NCBI GenBank assembly: GCA_964643985.1
Contig: CAZXUS010000005.1
Span: 1-51,516, forward strand
Source of the DNA: UBA2773 sp964643985
GTDB lineage: Bacteria > Patescibacteriota > Minisyncoccia > Moranbacterales > DUUL01
Reading direction: 5' to 3'
DNA: 51,516 nt
The stretch's first letter is position 1. Each line of letters begins with the position of its first letter. Shown here in pieces: positions 41,562 through 49,982 of this stretch. The translations under genes were made by a program, and so were the position numbers. The notes under the pieces are model-generated. The model made no database searches. It was not told where the DNA came from and saw only the letters and a program-made list of their open reading frames with translations.

Positions 41562-41693
41562 GAGAATAGTATTTAGTATTTAGTATATCGTATAAATTTT
41601 GAATCAATTTTTAATTTTATAATTTTTAATTTTATAAATAATTTCTAATTTTTAATTTCTAAACAATTTATCAATTTTAAAATGTCTTAATTT

Positions 41694-42143
41694 CTAACAT
41701 TTAATTTTTTCTAATTTTTCACTCAATTCAACCAAACGATCTTTTAAAATCGAAATTTCTTTACCCTTATGAAATCCTTTTGGCTCTAAAAAATTTTTTG
41801 ATATACCCGACCAATATTCCATATCTTGATTTTGCAACAATCTAGAAACAGTAATACATTCCCACAAATCACTTAAAATCATTTTTTTATTAAAAAACTC
41901 AACCGCATCTGAATCTGAACAAATCGTCTTAAAGACTTCATAAGAAATGGGATATTTAGAAAAATCTTTTTTAATATCAAAGACTTCAGAATTAACCGCA
42001 GAAATCATTTGAATGTTTATTCCAATTTCATTCAAAAGAGAATTTTTTAGAAATTTTATTTTAGATCTTTTTACTTTCCACTGAAAAAAACGATCAAAAA
42101 TAATTCCCGAAAAAAACATTAAAACTGCAGCTATCATTTCCAT
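41694..42143 (-). CDS. Hypothetical protein with N-terminal TM helix, 149 aa
   Basis: One TM helix (about 3-17) is followed by a basic stretch (WKVKRSKIKFLKNS) and a soluble alpha-helical domain of about 115 residues ending in a short coiled-coil-like segment (ILKDRLVELSEKLEKIKC). The orientation would place the domain in the cytoplasm by the positive-inside rule. No family is recognised. It is the third gene of a minus-strand group after rsmG and the deoxyribosyltransferase-like gene (6-bp gap). Confidence 0.6.
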   Translation of the reverse strand: MEMIAAVLMFFSGIIFDRFFQWKVKRSKIKFLKNSLLNEIGINIQMISAVNSEVFDIKKDFSKYPISYEVFKTICSDSDAVEFFNKKMILSDLWECITVSRLLQNQDMEYWSGISKNFLEPKGFHKGKEISILKDRLVELSEKLEKIKC

Positions 42144-42149
42144 ATGGAA

Positions 42150-42563
42150 TTAATTAATTTTATTTAAATCACCCTTCAAAACAACTGGTTGCATTGCTAC
42201 CATTTCATCCTTATAGCCCATTTCAGGAATATCATTTAATAAAAATATCTTTTTATTCAAAACGTGAGCGAAGCCCATTTCGAGAAAAGTATTTCCACCG
42301 ATATAGCTAGGAATTTCGTTTAATTTTTCGTTAATTGCTAAAATGGCATCACCCGCTTGAATCTCATTGTAATAATCTCTAATCAAATCATTATTAATTT
42401 TATTCTTAACCGATTCATTGTGAATATGATCAGAGGTATTCATTCTGGCATATTCCTCGGTATGTCTGGGCAATAGAACCTGATGTCCCATTTTTTCAAG
42501 TCTCTCTTTCGTCTCTACCATTTTCCGCGAAACTTTCATACTTCCACAAATTATGATTTTCAT
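42150..42563 (-). CDS. Nucleoside 2-deoxyribosyltransferase-like protein
   Basis: The 137-residue protein has the Rossmann-like pattern of PF05014 relatives: IIICGSMKVSRKM at the start, a DAILAINE strand (the loop that normally carries an active-site Asp), and GGNTFLEMGFAHVLNKKIFLLND, in which the Glu of LEMGFA corresponds to the catalytic nucleophile position of deoxyribosyltransferases. Related proteins cleave or exchange nucleobases on (deoxy)nucleotides. The substrate is unknown. Its start overlaps the rsmG end by 4 bp. Confidence 0.75.
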   Translation of the reverse strand: MKIIICGSMKVSRKMVETKERLEKMGHQVLLPRHTEEYARMNTSDHIHNESVKNKINNDLIRDYYNEIQAGDAILAINEKLNEIPSYIGGNTFLEMGFAHVLNKKIFLLNDIPEMGYKDEMVAMQPVVLKGDLNKIN

Positions 42564-43186
42564 AAACTCGAATTAGCAAGATACAAAACTTTCCGCTCTT
42601 GAAAATATTCTTCAGAAAAATAATTATCAATTTTATACTCTTTTACTTTTTCTAAAATCTGTTGATTTTTAATATTACAAGTTTCTCCAAAATACAAAAT
42701 TCCATTTTCAATTTCGTGCTGACTTTCTTTTCGAATATTTTTAGCAACCATTTCCGCGAATTTATCCAACGAGCAAACTGCTCGTCCTAATACAAAATCA
42801 AATTTTTCCTCCAATTCTTCGCCTCTTAGGTGCCGAACCTCAACATTTTTTAAACCTATTTTATCAACAATGTCTTCAATCGCTTTCAATTTCTTCCCAA
42901 CGGAATCCACTAACTTGAATTTCACTTCAGGAAATAAAATCGCCAAAGGCAATCCGGGAAAACCTCCGCCAGTTCCCAAGTCTAAAATCTGAGTTCCTGG
43001 TTTAAATTGAATAATTTTTCCAATCGCTAAAGCATTTAAAATATGTCGTTCATAAAGATTTTCGATATCTTTTCTGGAAATTAAATTAATTTTTTCGTTC
43101 CATTTGTTGAAAAGTTCTCCCATTTTCGTAAATTGCACTTTTTGCGTTTCAATTAAATTTGGAAAATATTTTAATATCAAGTCCAT
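42560..43186 (-). CDS. rsmG: 16S rRNA (guanine527-N7)-methyltransferase RsmG
   Basis: RsmG methylates G527 of 16S rRNA with S-adenosylmethionine. The 208-residue protein shows the family N-terminus (NKWNEKINLISRKDIENLYERHILNAL), the SAM loop ILDLGTGGGFPGLPLAILFP, KLVDSVGKKLKAIEDI, and FDFVLGRAVCSLDKF. The length is typical. It is the first gene of a three-gene minus-strand group. Loss of RsmG in other bacteria gives low-level streptomycin resistance. Confidence 0.94.
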   Translation of the reverse strand: MDLILKYFPNLIETQKVQFTKMGELFNKWNEKINLISRKDIENLYERHILNALAIGKIIQFKPGTQILDLGTGGGFPGLPLAILFPEVKFKLVDSVGKKLKAIEDIVDKIGLKNVEVRHLRGEELEEKFDFVLGRAVCSLDKFAEMVAKNIRKESQHEIENGILYFGETCNIKNQQILEKVKEYKIDNYFSEEYFQERKVLYLANSSL

Positions 43187-43261
43187 AATTTTTTTTTAAT
43201 TTAAGATTTTTCACTTCAGTTTATATAAAACAAAATTCCGAAAATAGCTTTAAAAATGAAT

Positions 43262-43340
43262 AATTAGTCATCAGTCATCTGCTATCACTTTCTGAATTAA
43301 AACCGATGACTAATTGCCGATGACTGATAACTCTATGTTG
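43262..43340. repeat. Inverted micro-repeat of TGACTAAT/TGATGACT type
   Basis: TTAGTCATCAGTCATC is opposed by GATGACTAATTGCCGATGACTGATAA across a short spacer in the lysS/rsmG gap. The same word family occurs at 39122, 44897, 49570-49665 and 49897. Confidence 0.55.
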
Positions 43341-43386
43341 TGACTGTTGAATTCGAATCTTCTAAAAAATTCAATCCCTTAAAAAA

Positions 43387-44832
43387 CTAATCCCGAGACC
43401 TCGGTTTCATTAGCGGAAAAATTTGACACTCCCTCGCCGTTTTATCCATCAAGAAAGAAAATACTCGTTCACTCATCCCAAAGCCGCAAGTAGGAGGCAT
43501 TCCGTATTCCAGAGCCTCGACAAAATCTTCATCATGCATTTGAGCTTCCGCATCGCCAGCATCTCGTAATTTTTGTTGTTCCGCAAAACGTTCCTCTTGA
43601 TCGATTGGATCATTCAACTCTGAATAACCATTCCCCAATTCACTTCCAGCAATAATTGGTTGAAAACGTTGAGCTAACTCTGACTGATTTTCATCTCGTT
43701 TGGCTAAAGGCGAAACCGCTACTGGCACTCCCACTAAAAAACCGGGACCACTAATTTTCTTCCGACAAACTTTCCAAAGGCTGTCAATTCCCCGCCCTAG
43801 ATTAAACCCTTTTTTGTCGTACTTAACTCCCAACTCAACTAATTTATTTTCAATTTCCGCTAAATCAGTTTTTAAAATATCCACTCCCGTTTCAGTTTCA
43901 ATGGTTTCTCGATAATCATAAATTTTCCATTCAGCCGCTAAATCCACTTCAAAACCCCTAATGGTAAACTTAGTAGTTCCGAAAGTTTCTTGAGCCACAT
44001 AGCGATAAAGTTCCTTCGTTAATTCTATTCCTTTTTCATAATTAGCATAAGCCCAATAAAATTCCATTTGAGTATAATCTTGTAAATGCTCCGAATCCAT
44101 TCCCTCATTTCGAAATTGCCGACCAATTTCAAAAGTTTTTTCTAACCCCGCTACCATCAAACGCTTTTGCCAAAGTTCTCCCATTGAAATTCGAAGATAA
44201 ACATCCAAATCCAAAGCATTATGATGCGTTTCAAATGGAGCAGCGTCGGCTCCACCAGCGCTAGTTTCTAAAACTGGCGTTTCGACTTCAATAAAATTTC
44301 GTTCTTTTAGAAAAGTTCGCACCGCATTCCAAAACTTATCTTTTTTAATCACCATTTCTCGAACTTCATCATTAAAAAGAATATCCAGATATCTTTTTCG
44401 AAATTTTTCTTCCTCATTTTGTAAAGCCTTGTGTTTATCTGGCAATGGTAAAATTGACTTAGAAAGCAAAGTTATTCTTTTAGTCAAAACCGATTTCTCA
44501 CCCTTTCGCGTATCGAAACGTTCTCCTTCAACTCCGATAAAATCTCCGACGTCCAAATTTTTTACCCACAATTTATAGTCCCCGTCAAATTCTTTTTTAT
44601 TTAAAACTACTTGAATTCGACCAAATTGATCTTGAATATGAATAAAGGTAATATTTCCCATATCCCGAAAAAGCATCACTCTTCCAGCGACTTTAACGTT
44701 TTTTTCAATTTCCTTCTTCAAAACTTCCTGAGAATTTTCTTTTTCAAAAGGTCCGGCCGGATAAGGATTAATTCCAGCTTCTTGAAAATTTTCTAATTTT
44801 CTAATTTTGTCTCCTCTTATGTTGTCTAACAT
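43387..44832 (-). CDS. lysS: Lysyl-tRNA synthetase (class II)
   Basis: LysS charges tRNA-Lys. The 481-residue protein has the N-terminal OB-fold anticodon domain (VKVAGRVMLFRDMGNITFIHIQD), motif 2 (LEKTFEIGRQFRNEGMDSEHLQDYTQMEFY) and motif 3 (CGFGMSERVFSFLMDKTARECQIFPLMKP). Length and motif spacing are normal. The AUG at 44832 is preceded by a promoter candidate and no Shine-Dalgarno sequence. Confidence 0.96.
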   Translation of the reverse strand: MLDNIRGDKIRKLENFQEAGINPYPAGPFEKENSQEVLKKEIEKNVKVAGRVMLFRDMGNITFIHIQDQFGRIQVVLNKKEFDGDYKLWVKNLDVGDFIGVEGERFDTRKGEKSVLTKRITLLSKSILPLPDKHKALQNEEEKFRKRYLDILFNDEVREMVIKKDKFWNAVRTFLKERNFIEVETPVLETSAGGADAAPFETHHNALDLDVYLRISMGELWQKRLMVAGLEKTFEIGRQFRNEGMDSEHLQDYTQMEFYWAYANYEKGIELTKELYRYVAQETFGTTKFTIRGFEVDLAAEWKIYDYRETIETETGVDILKTDLAEIENKLVELGVKYDKKGFNLGRGIDSLWKVCRKKISGPGFLVGVPVAVSPLAKRDENQSELAQRFQPIIAGSELGNGYSELNDPIDQEERFAEQQKLRDAGDAEAQMHDEDFVEALEYGMPPTCGFGMSERVFSFLMDKTARECQIFPLMKPRSRD

Positions 44833-44852
44833 GAATTTATTTAAATAAAAAG

Positions 44853-44881
44853 GTTATAATAACGATATTGTAGCAATTCAA
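44853..44881 (-). promoter_or_regulatory. Putative lysS promoter
   Basis: TTGAAT and TATAAC on the minus strand are spaced by 17 bp, about 20 bp before the ATG. Confidence 0.4.
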
Positions 44882-44896
44882 AAACAAAAAGTCTAG

Positions 44897-44960
44897 AAAA
44901 GGTCATTAGTCAACGGCGAGCAGTCAACGATGACCAATAGCTAGTGACTGATGACTGGTT
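44897..44960. repeat. Micro-repeat region of TCATTAGTCAAC/GTGACTGATGAC type
   Basis: Several imperfect copies of the AGTCA(A/T)C and GATGACC words occur in partly inverted arrangement between the YgjP-like gene and lysS. It belongs to the same family as the repeat at 43262. Confidence 0.5.
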
Positions 44961-45517
44961 TATAAATTTCTTAATTTTCTAGATTTTTGGCGATAATCAG
45001 GAATTGTTTGAGCTACTAATTCCCAAAAGTTTTGAGAATGATTCATCTCTTGAAGATGACACAATTCGTGAACAATCAAATAATCGACTAAATCATCTGG
45101 CAAAAACAAAATTCTATAGTTAAAATTCAAATTATTTTGACTAGAACAACTTCCCCAGCGAGTTTTTTGATCTCGAATGGCAATTCTATTAAATCCAAAA
45201 TCATAAAATCGATTCAATTCCCCGATTCTTTCCTTAACCAAAAATCGAGCTCTTTCCTTGTTTCTCAAATAATCTTTTCTGGCTCCCCAGTTCAAAAGTT
45301 TATAAGTTTTGTTTTCTTTTAGAACCTCTAAGTTTTTTAAAACCCAACTTTTATTTTTAAATAAAAATTTTTCCGCTTTTTTTTGACTTATAAACCAAGG
45401 ATAAGTCACTAAAAAATCGTTATTACTTTTTAAGGTAATTTTAATTCCTTTTGATTGTTTATTTTTTTTAAAAATACAATTTAGTTGACAACCCTCCATT
45501 TCAAGCTCTTTTTTCAT
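44960..45517 (-). CDS. YgjP/M48-like metallopeptidase
   Basis: The 185-residue protein has the YgjP-like (DUF45) layout: an N-terminal beta-rich part, the KTRWGSCSSQNNLNFNYRILFLP block and a zinc-protease helix HELCH (His150, His154, with His160 in MNHSQNFW as likely third ligand). Such proteins resemble the wss/spartan-type metalloprotease domain; the physiological substrates are not known. It follows the signal peptidase gene by 11 bp on the same strand. Confidence 0.9.
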   Translation of the reverse strand: MKKELEMEGCQLNCIFKKNKQSKGIKITLKSNNDFLVTYPWFISQKKAEKFLFKNKSWVLKNLEVLKENKTYKLLNWGARKDYLRNKERARFLVKERIGELNRFYDFGFNRIAIRDQKTRWGSCSSQNNLNFNYRILFLPDDLVDYLIVHELCHLQEMNHSQNFWELVAQTIPDYRQKSRKLRNL

Positions 45518-45528
45518 AAAATGGATTA

Positions 45529-45945
45529 CTATTTATCAAAAACTTTTTCGATAAAAACTCCTAAAAATTCAATTTCGCTAGAACAAAGCCAACCAAAATC
45601 CCGAGAATCATAAGACCTAGCCTTATCGTCACCTTCCACCCAATAACAACCTTCTCTGTTTTCTTTAATCAATCTCTTGGTTAAAATATCGATATCGTCT
45701 AATCCAATTTTACATTTTTCACAACGAAAAACAATTATATCATTAATTTCAGGTTTTTTATTGGGATCAGTAATTATCTCTTCTCCGTCTAAAATCGTTG
45801 GCTCCATTGAAGCTCCTTCTCCCACAAAATATTTTAAACTTTCTTGATATTTTTTATCTTGGAACATTTTATTCACCATAAGAACCGCCAATATTAAAAA
45901 AAGAACTAAAAATAAATATTCTATTTTTTTAGCTCTAAAAATCAT
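45529..45945 (-). CDS. Compact S26-type signal peptidase
   Basis: The 138-residue protein has one N-terminal TM helix (about 9-25), the box B serine in GASMEPT (Ser46), the general-base lysine (Lys90, LTKRLIKE) and the box E-like WVEGDDKARSYDSRDFGWL. This Ser/Lys dyad is that of type I signal peptidases, which remove signal peptides outside the membrane. It is much shorter than E. coli LepB (324) because the inserted beta domain is small, and it has only one TM helix. A CEKCK motif (Cys75, Cys78) inside the domain is unusual. It clusters with uppP. Confidence 0.85.
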   Translation of the reverse strand: MIFRAKKIEYLFLVLFLILAVLMVNKMFQDKKYQESLKYFVGEGASMEPTILDGEEIITDPNKKPEINDIIVFRCEKCKIGLDDIDILTKRLIKENREGCYWVEGDDKARSYDSRDFGWLCSSEIEFLGVFIEKVFDK

Positions 45946-45954
45946 ATTTTAAAA

Positions 45955-46740
45955 TTATTTATAAAACCAAAATAATAAAATCAAACCAGCTAAAATCAAA
46001 CGATACCAAAAAAACCATTTATAGCTAACTTTCTCAACTAATTTTATTAAACCGGCAATCGCCAAATAACCGCTCACAAAGGCAAAAAATATTCCTAAAA
46101 TTTCAGTTAAGCCAAAACTAGAATTTAAAAAATCTTTTAATTTAAAAACAGCCGCTCCAAAAATGATTGGGGTTGACATTAAGAAAGAAAACCTGGCCGC
46201 CGCTTTTCGAGTCAAGCCCATTTTCAAACCAGCCGTGATAGTTATTCCCGATCTAGAAGTTCCTGGAATAATAGCCAGAGCTTGAGCCAAACCAATATAA
46301 ACCGCATCTTTGAAAGAAACTTTTTTTTCACTTTCTTGCTTGAGCCCCGTTTTATCAAAATAATACAACCAAAAACCAAAAAAGACTAGCGTGAAGGCAA
46401 TTATCAAAGGATTTCGTAAAACCGTTTCCGCCAGATCATCCAAAAAGAATCCAATCAAAGCTCCCGGAATACTGGCCACCGCTAAAATCCACAAAAAATT
46501 TACAGGGTATTGACCCTTTTTTTTAGTTAGAGCGGTTCGAAAAATATCCAACCAATCACGCCAAAAATAAGCCACTACCGCCAAAAGAGTTCCGAAATGC
46601 AAAGCCACATCCAAGGATAAACCCTGATAATCCCAGCCCAAAAACCACGGCAATAAAACCAAATGACCAGAGGATGAAATTGGTAAAAATTCGGTCAAGC
46701 CTTGAATAACACCAAGAAGCGATAAATGTATAAAATCCAT
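45955..46740 (-). CDS. uppP: Undecaprenyl-diphosphatase (BacA type)
   Basis: UppP recycles the polyprenyl carrier by removing a phosphate from undecaprenyl pyrophosphate on the outer membrane face, supporting peptidoglycan and glycan synthesis. The 261-residue membrane protein has the two signature blocks: GVIQGLTEFLPISSSGHLVLLP (with catalytic Glu and Ser) and IIPGTSRSGITITAGLKMGLTRKAAARFSFLMS. Length is typical. High-level expression gives bacitracin resistance in other bacteria. Confidence 0.95.
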   Translation of the reverse strand: MDFIHLSLLGVIQGLTEFLPISSSGHLVLLPWFLGWDYQGLSLDVALHFGTLLAVVAYFWRDWLDIFRTALTKKKGQYPVNFLWILAVASIPGALIGFFLDDLAETVLRNPLIIAFTLVFFGFWLYYFDKTGLKQESEKKVSFKDAVYIGLAQALAIIPGTSRSGITITAGLKMGLTRKAAARFSFLMSTPIIFGAAVFKLKDFLNSSFGLTEILGIFFAFVSGYLAIAGLIKLVEKVSYKWFFWYRLILAGLILLFWFYK

Positions 46741-46766
46741 ATATAAAATAATTAAAGAGTATTTTA

Positions 46767-46905
46767 AAAATTACAAAACCAAAATTACAAATTCCAAATA
46801 AATTCCAATTTTCAAAATTCAAAACTTCTCTAAGTCTAGGTTTTGAACATTTGAATTTTGATCATTAGTGCTTGTTTGTTATTTGTAATTTTAAATTTGT
46901 AATTT
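46767..46905. repeat. AT-rich imperfect inverted repeat between uppP and the lytic transglycosylase gene
   Basis: Left words of the AATTACAAATTCCAAAT and CAAAATTCAAAAC type are opposed by GTTTTGAACATTTGAATTTTG and TTATTTGTAATTTTAAATTTGTAATTT. It could form a long hairpin. No gene is present. Confidence 0.5.
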
Positions 46906-46924
46906 ACTTATAAAAACTATGTTT

Positions 46925-48319
46925 TTATAAGTCATCGTATCCATCCTTCAAATTTTGAATCCCCGGTGCATAATTAGTCAAAGCATAACAAGACCAACCT
47001 AAATATTTCATCGCTGCATAGTCCTCCCAATCAACATAAATTTTCTTACCAGTACAAATCGAACTTCCTTTTTGATATGGAGTTGTTATTCTGACGTCTC
47101 CACTTTTTGCCGCACCATCTTCTTCGAGTTTAAGCGCCATCGCAATTACTCCGTCGACTAGATCCCAAGGATCAGGAGGTTGATTTCCAGTCGCACTAGC
47201 GATCCTACTTTTCCAACCGCTCCAAGTGTCTGACATAAATTGAGCTACTCCCATGGCGCCTCCAGTTCCATTATAACCAGCTGGATTACAAGAAACTAGT
47301 TTTTTGTCTTCATCATAACCCAATTCATCGACAATATCTTCGAAAATATCTTTGCGCCGTTTCATTCGGTCATAAGAAGATTGACTGAGCCGACCGTCCT
47401 TGAGAGCAGCCTTAGCCCCAAACTTTACCTTGTCATAAGTGCAACCTCCAGTATATCGCCCTAAACCAGATTCCATCGAAAGCATTCCGAACAAAAATCC
47501 CTTACTAACCCCAGTTTTTTTATTAGCATATTTAATAGCGTCCTTGATATCACCGGTGTCATATTTTTCACCCAACAAAGACGACAATTCGGTTTTCAAT
47601 TTAGAAATTTTGCTATTAACCTCACTTATTGAAGATTTAGTCCTGGCCAGAACGTTTTTCTTTTGATTTTCTTGATAAACTAAATGCTGTTTTTGTTTTT
47701 CTTGAGTTTCTAGCGCTTCTTCTTTTTCATCTTTCTTTTTTTCCAATTTCTCTTTTTCTTCAACTATCTCTTTTTTTTCTTGCTCAATTATTGCCAAGGC
47801 TTCCCCAATTTTATCTTGAAAATCCTCAAAACTTTCAATCTCTCTCAGATATTCCCCCAGGTCTTGCTTAGAATCAAAAGTAATTAAACCAAGCTCCAAA
47901 CTGTTCCTTCTAAACAACCTCAAATATTCTGCTAAAATTTGCTGTTTAAATTTAATATTTCCTTCCTTATCTTTAATATGTTTTTCTTTGCCTTCAATTG
48001 TTTCTTCATATTCTTCAATTTTTTGACTAGTTTTTTTAATAACTGCTTGAGTAGAATAAATCTCTCTATTAACCGCGTCAATTTCAGTTTCAGTTTTTTC
48101 GACATCTTTTTCTAGGTCCTCTTTTTCGTCCAATAAATCCTCAATATCTTCTTCAATTTCCTCTTCGTCATTTGAGGCTTGTACAAAAACAGATTGCAAA
48201 GTAAAAAATACAATAAAAAATGCTAAGGAAAATTTAAAAAATAAAATCACCCCTCCATCATTGAGTGTGATTTTATTTAAAACGCTTTTTATTAGATTGT
48301 ATTTTCTTATTTTTTTCAT
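46925..48319 (-). CDS. Coiled-coil protein with C-terminal lytic transglycosylase domain
   Basis: The 464-residue protein has a signal anchor (about 26-48), a long charged coiled coil (about 50-245, as in PcsB/EnvC-type hydrolase regulators) and a C-terminal lysozyme-like domain (about 265-464). In that domain KGFLFGMLSMESGLGRY carries the likely catalytic Glu (about residue 282), and GTGGAMGVAQFMSDTWSGW and DPWDLVDGVIAMALKL match MltB/SLT-type lytic transglycosylases. It probably cleaves glycan strands outside the cell, with the coiled coil controlling access. Several Cys in the domain may form disulfides. A 12-bp AT-rich hairpin overlaps the stop (46906-46932). Confidence 0.87.
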   Translation of the reverse strand: MKKIRKYNLIKSVLNKITLNDGGVILFFKFSLAFFIVFFTLQSVFVQASNDEEEIEEDIEDLLDEKEDLEKDVEKTETEIDAVNREIYSTQAVIKKTSQKIEEYEETIEGKEKHIKDKEGNIKFKQQILAEYLRLFRRNSLELGLITFDSKQDLGEYLREIESFEDFQDKIGEALAIIEQEKKEIVEEKEKLEKKKDEKEEALETQEKQKQHLVYQENQKKNVLARTKSSISEVNSKISKLKTELSSLLGEKYDTGDIKDAIKYANKKTGVSKGFLFGMLSMESGLGRYTGGCTYDKVKFGAKAALKDGRLSQSSYDRMKRRKDIFEDIVDELGYDEDKKLVSCNPAGYNGTGGAMGVAQFMSDTWSGWKSRIASATGNQPPDPWDLVDGVIAMALKLEEDGAAKSGDVRITTPYQKGSSICTGKKIYVDWEDYAAMKYLGWSCYALTNYAPGIQNLKDGYDDL

Positions 48320-48474
48320 TTAAAACCTTTTTAAAATCTCATATCAAACTAAAAAGAAGAAATTTTTAGCGAAAATTTTGAAAATCAAGAAATAATATCG
48401 GGATATTTTGACGAAGATTTGAAAAATTTACAGCAAAAATTTCGATTTTTTAGTAGATAAGTAATATTTTTATA

Positions 48475-48491
48475 GATTGGAAATAGTCCCA
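48475..48491. repeat. Solitary sequence matching the MITE-like terminal repeat
   Basis: GATTGGAAATAGTCCCA differs by one base from the right terminal repeat at 27190-27206. No partner end is seen within about 200 bp. A weaker match, TGGGACTATTTCAA, is at 8803. Confidence 0.4.
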
Positions 48492-48551
48492 AAATTACGG
48501 TGAGATTTTAAACAGGTTCTGAAGCCCTTTAGGACTATTTAAATGATAGCT

Positions 48552-49247
48552 TTATTTTTTTTCTTCTTTTACGGCTGTTTTTTCTTCCTCTTTATTTTTA
48601 TCATCACCGACTACATCTTCATCTCCACCTTTTTCAACTTCAACTTTATCAACATCCATCTCAACTTTTTCGTCTAATCCTTCAAGTTCTTCAGCTGTTC
48701 TAGCCTTAGCGACAGAAGCCACCGAATTATTTAAATTACTAATAATTTCAATTTCAGCTGGAATTTTTAAATCCTTAACATAAACGCAATCTTCAATAAT
48801 CTTCAATTCACTTAAATTAACTTCAATTTCTCCAATTAAATCACGAGGAAAACATCGGACTTCCAAAGAATCCATTCCTTTAATCAAAATACCTCCCAAT
48901 TCCTTAACCGCTGGAGCTTCGCCCACAAAATTAAGTTCAATAGTCGCATCGATTTTTTCTCCCATTTTAACTTTATAAAAATCGATATGTTTTATTTCGT
49001 TAGTCAGACTGTCATATTGAATTTCATTAAATAGAACGGAATGTTCTTGGCCATCTCCTTCGATTTTAAAATCAACCAAGGTGCTTCCACCAGCTTCTTT
49101 ATAAACCTTTTTAAATTCTTTCGATAAAACCCAAATAGATTTGCTCTCCTTCATTTCTGGACCATAAATCACACCTTTAACCCAAAGACTTAGATCTTTA
49201 TTATTTTTAGCACCTCTAAGCTCGGCATTTAAAACTATTTTTTTCAT
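48552..49247 (-). CDS. rplY: 50S ribosomal protein L25/TL5/Ctc
   Basis: L25 binds 5S rRNA in the central protuberance. The 231-residue protein is the long (TL5/Ctc) form: an N-terminal 5S-binding domain (LNAELRGAKNNKDL, VIYGPEMKESKSIWV, IQYDSLTNEIKHIDFYKV) and a C-terminal beta domain (VGEAPAVKELGGILIKGMDSLEVRCFPRDL, then IEVNLSELKIIEDCVYVKDL). The tail after about residue 188 is very acidic (EELEGLDEKVEMDVDKVEVE onward), as is common. It follows the zinc-ribbon gene by 19 bp. Confidence 0.94.
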   Translation of the reverse strand: MKKIVLNAELRGAKNNKDLSLWVKGVIYGPEMKESKSIWVLSKEFKKVYKEAGGSTLVDFKIEGDGQEHSVLFNEIQYDSLTNEIKHIDFYKVKMGEKIDATIELNFVGEAPAVKELGGILIKGMDSLEVRCFPRDLIGEIEVNLSELKIIEDCVYVKDLKIPAEIEIISNLNNSVASVAKARTAEELEGLDEKVEMDVDKVEVEKGGDEDVVGDDKNKEEEKTAVKEEKK

Positions 49248-49266
49248 TAGTCTATTTTTAGTTTAA

Positions 49267-49530
49267 TTAACGACTTTCATACATATCTAGAACTTCATCA
49301 AACGAAATCGGTTCTCTTCTCAATAAATTGCAAGCTTCTTCGTAATCTAAATCAGTTAAAATTCCCAAAGTGACGATACTATCGTTATTTTGAACACCCT
49401 TGTTAATAACCGCTAAAGAAGAACTCTGACAAAAATCACAGTTAACATGAACCAGCATTGCATCTTTCTTGTTTTGAACTACATTAATACTCTTTTTGCC
49501 ATATTTTTTACCGCAAATTGAGCATTTCAT
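49267..49530 (-). CDS. Zinc-ribbon protein, 87 aa
   Basis: The protein starts MKCSICGKKYGKKS and has a second knuckle NCDFCQSS, giving a four-Cys zinc ribbon (Cys3, Cys6, then the C-x-x-C near residue 35), followed by a beta strand and a helical tail (DLDYEEACNLLRREPISFDEVLDMYESR). I chose the second Met (49530) because the promoter at 49559-49587 predicts a start of transcription at about 49552, leaving no room for a leader before the first ATG (49551). The role is unknown; it may be co-expressed with rplY downstream. Confidence 0.7.
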   Translation of the reverse strand: MKCSICGKKYGKKSINVVQNKKDAMLVHVNCDFCQSSSLAVINKGVQNNDSIVTLGILTDLDYEEACNLLRREPISFDEVLDMYESR

Positions 49531-49551
49531 CAAAAGATTAACTTCATTCAT

Positions 49552-49982
49552 AAGCTTGATATTAACAATTATTCAACAATCAGTCAATAAGACTTCGCTT
49601 CGCTTAATTTACAATTTACAATTTCAATTAAAAGTCATCAGCAATTAGTCAACAATCATTAATTTGAAAAAATTTTATTATAAATAAATTTTATAAAACT
49701 ATTCACTTTTTATTTAATTGTTCATACTCTAGAAATAACTTCCTTGCTATATTCTTATATTCTTTCTTTCGGATCATATTTCATTTTGAATTTTGAAAAT
49801 TGTAACCTACAAGCCGGTAGGCGGATTTATTTAGAATTTATAATTTTAAATTTAGTGCTTAATTCTAAATCTTTAAATCATAAAAATGAACGCTTGATGA
49901 CTGATTACTATTTACTTATGAGATAACTCTATTAAAAATTTATTGCAAATTACAACTTGATTTATTATAAATTATGCATAGT
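49552..49982. other. Gene-free AT-rich region with micro-repeats
   Basis: About 430 bp between the zinc-ribbon gene and murG. It contains CAATCAGTCAATAAG, AATTTACAATTTACAATTT, GTCATCAGCAATTAGTCAA and GATGACTGATTACTATTTA words, and a small CCTAC/GTAGG hairpin near 49806-49821. The 60-codon plus-strand ORF at 49744 has no supporting features. Confidence 0.55.
49559..49587 (-). promoter_or_regulatory. Promoter of the zinc-ribbon/rplY unit
   Basis: TTGACT (49587-49582) and TAATAT (49564-49559) on the minus strand are spaced by 17 bp. The -35 is part of the TTGACTGATTGTTGA micro-repeat. Confidence 0.5.

Noticed and set aside
49744..49926. Plus-strand ORF of 60 codons between the zinc-ribbon gene and murG
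   Set aside because: It lies in AT-rich micro-repeats, has no ribosome-binding signal and no recognisable domain.
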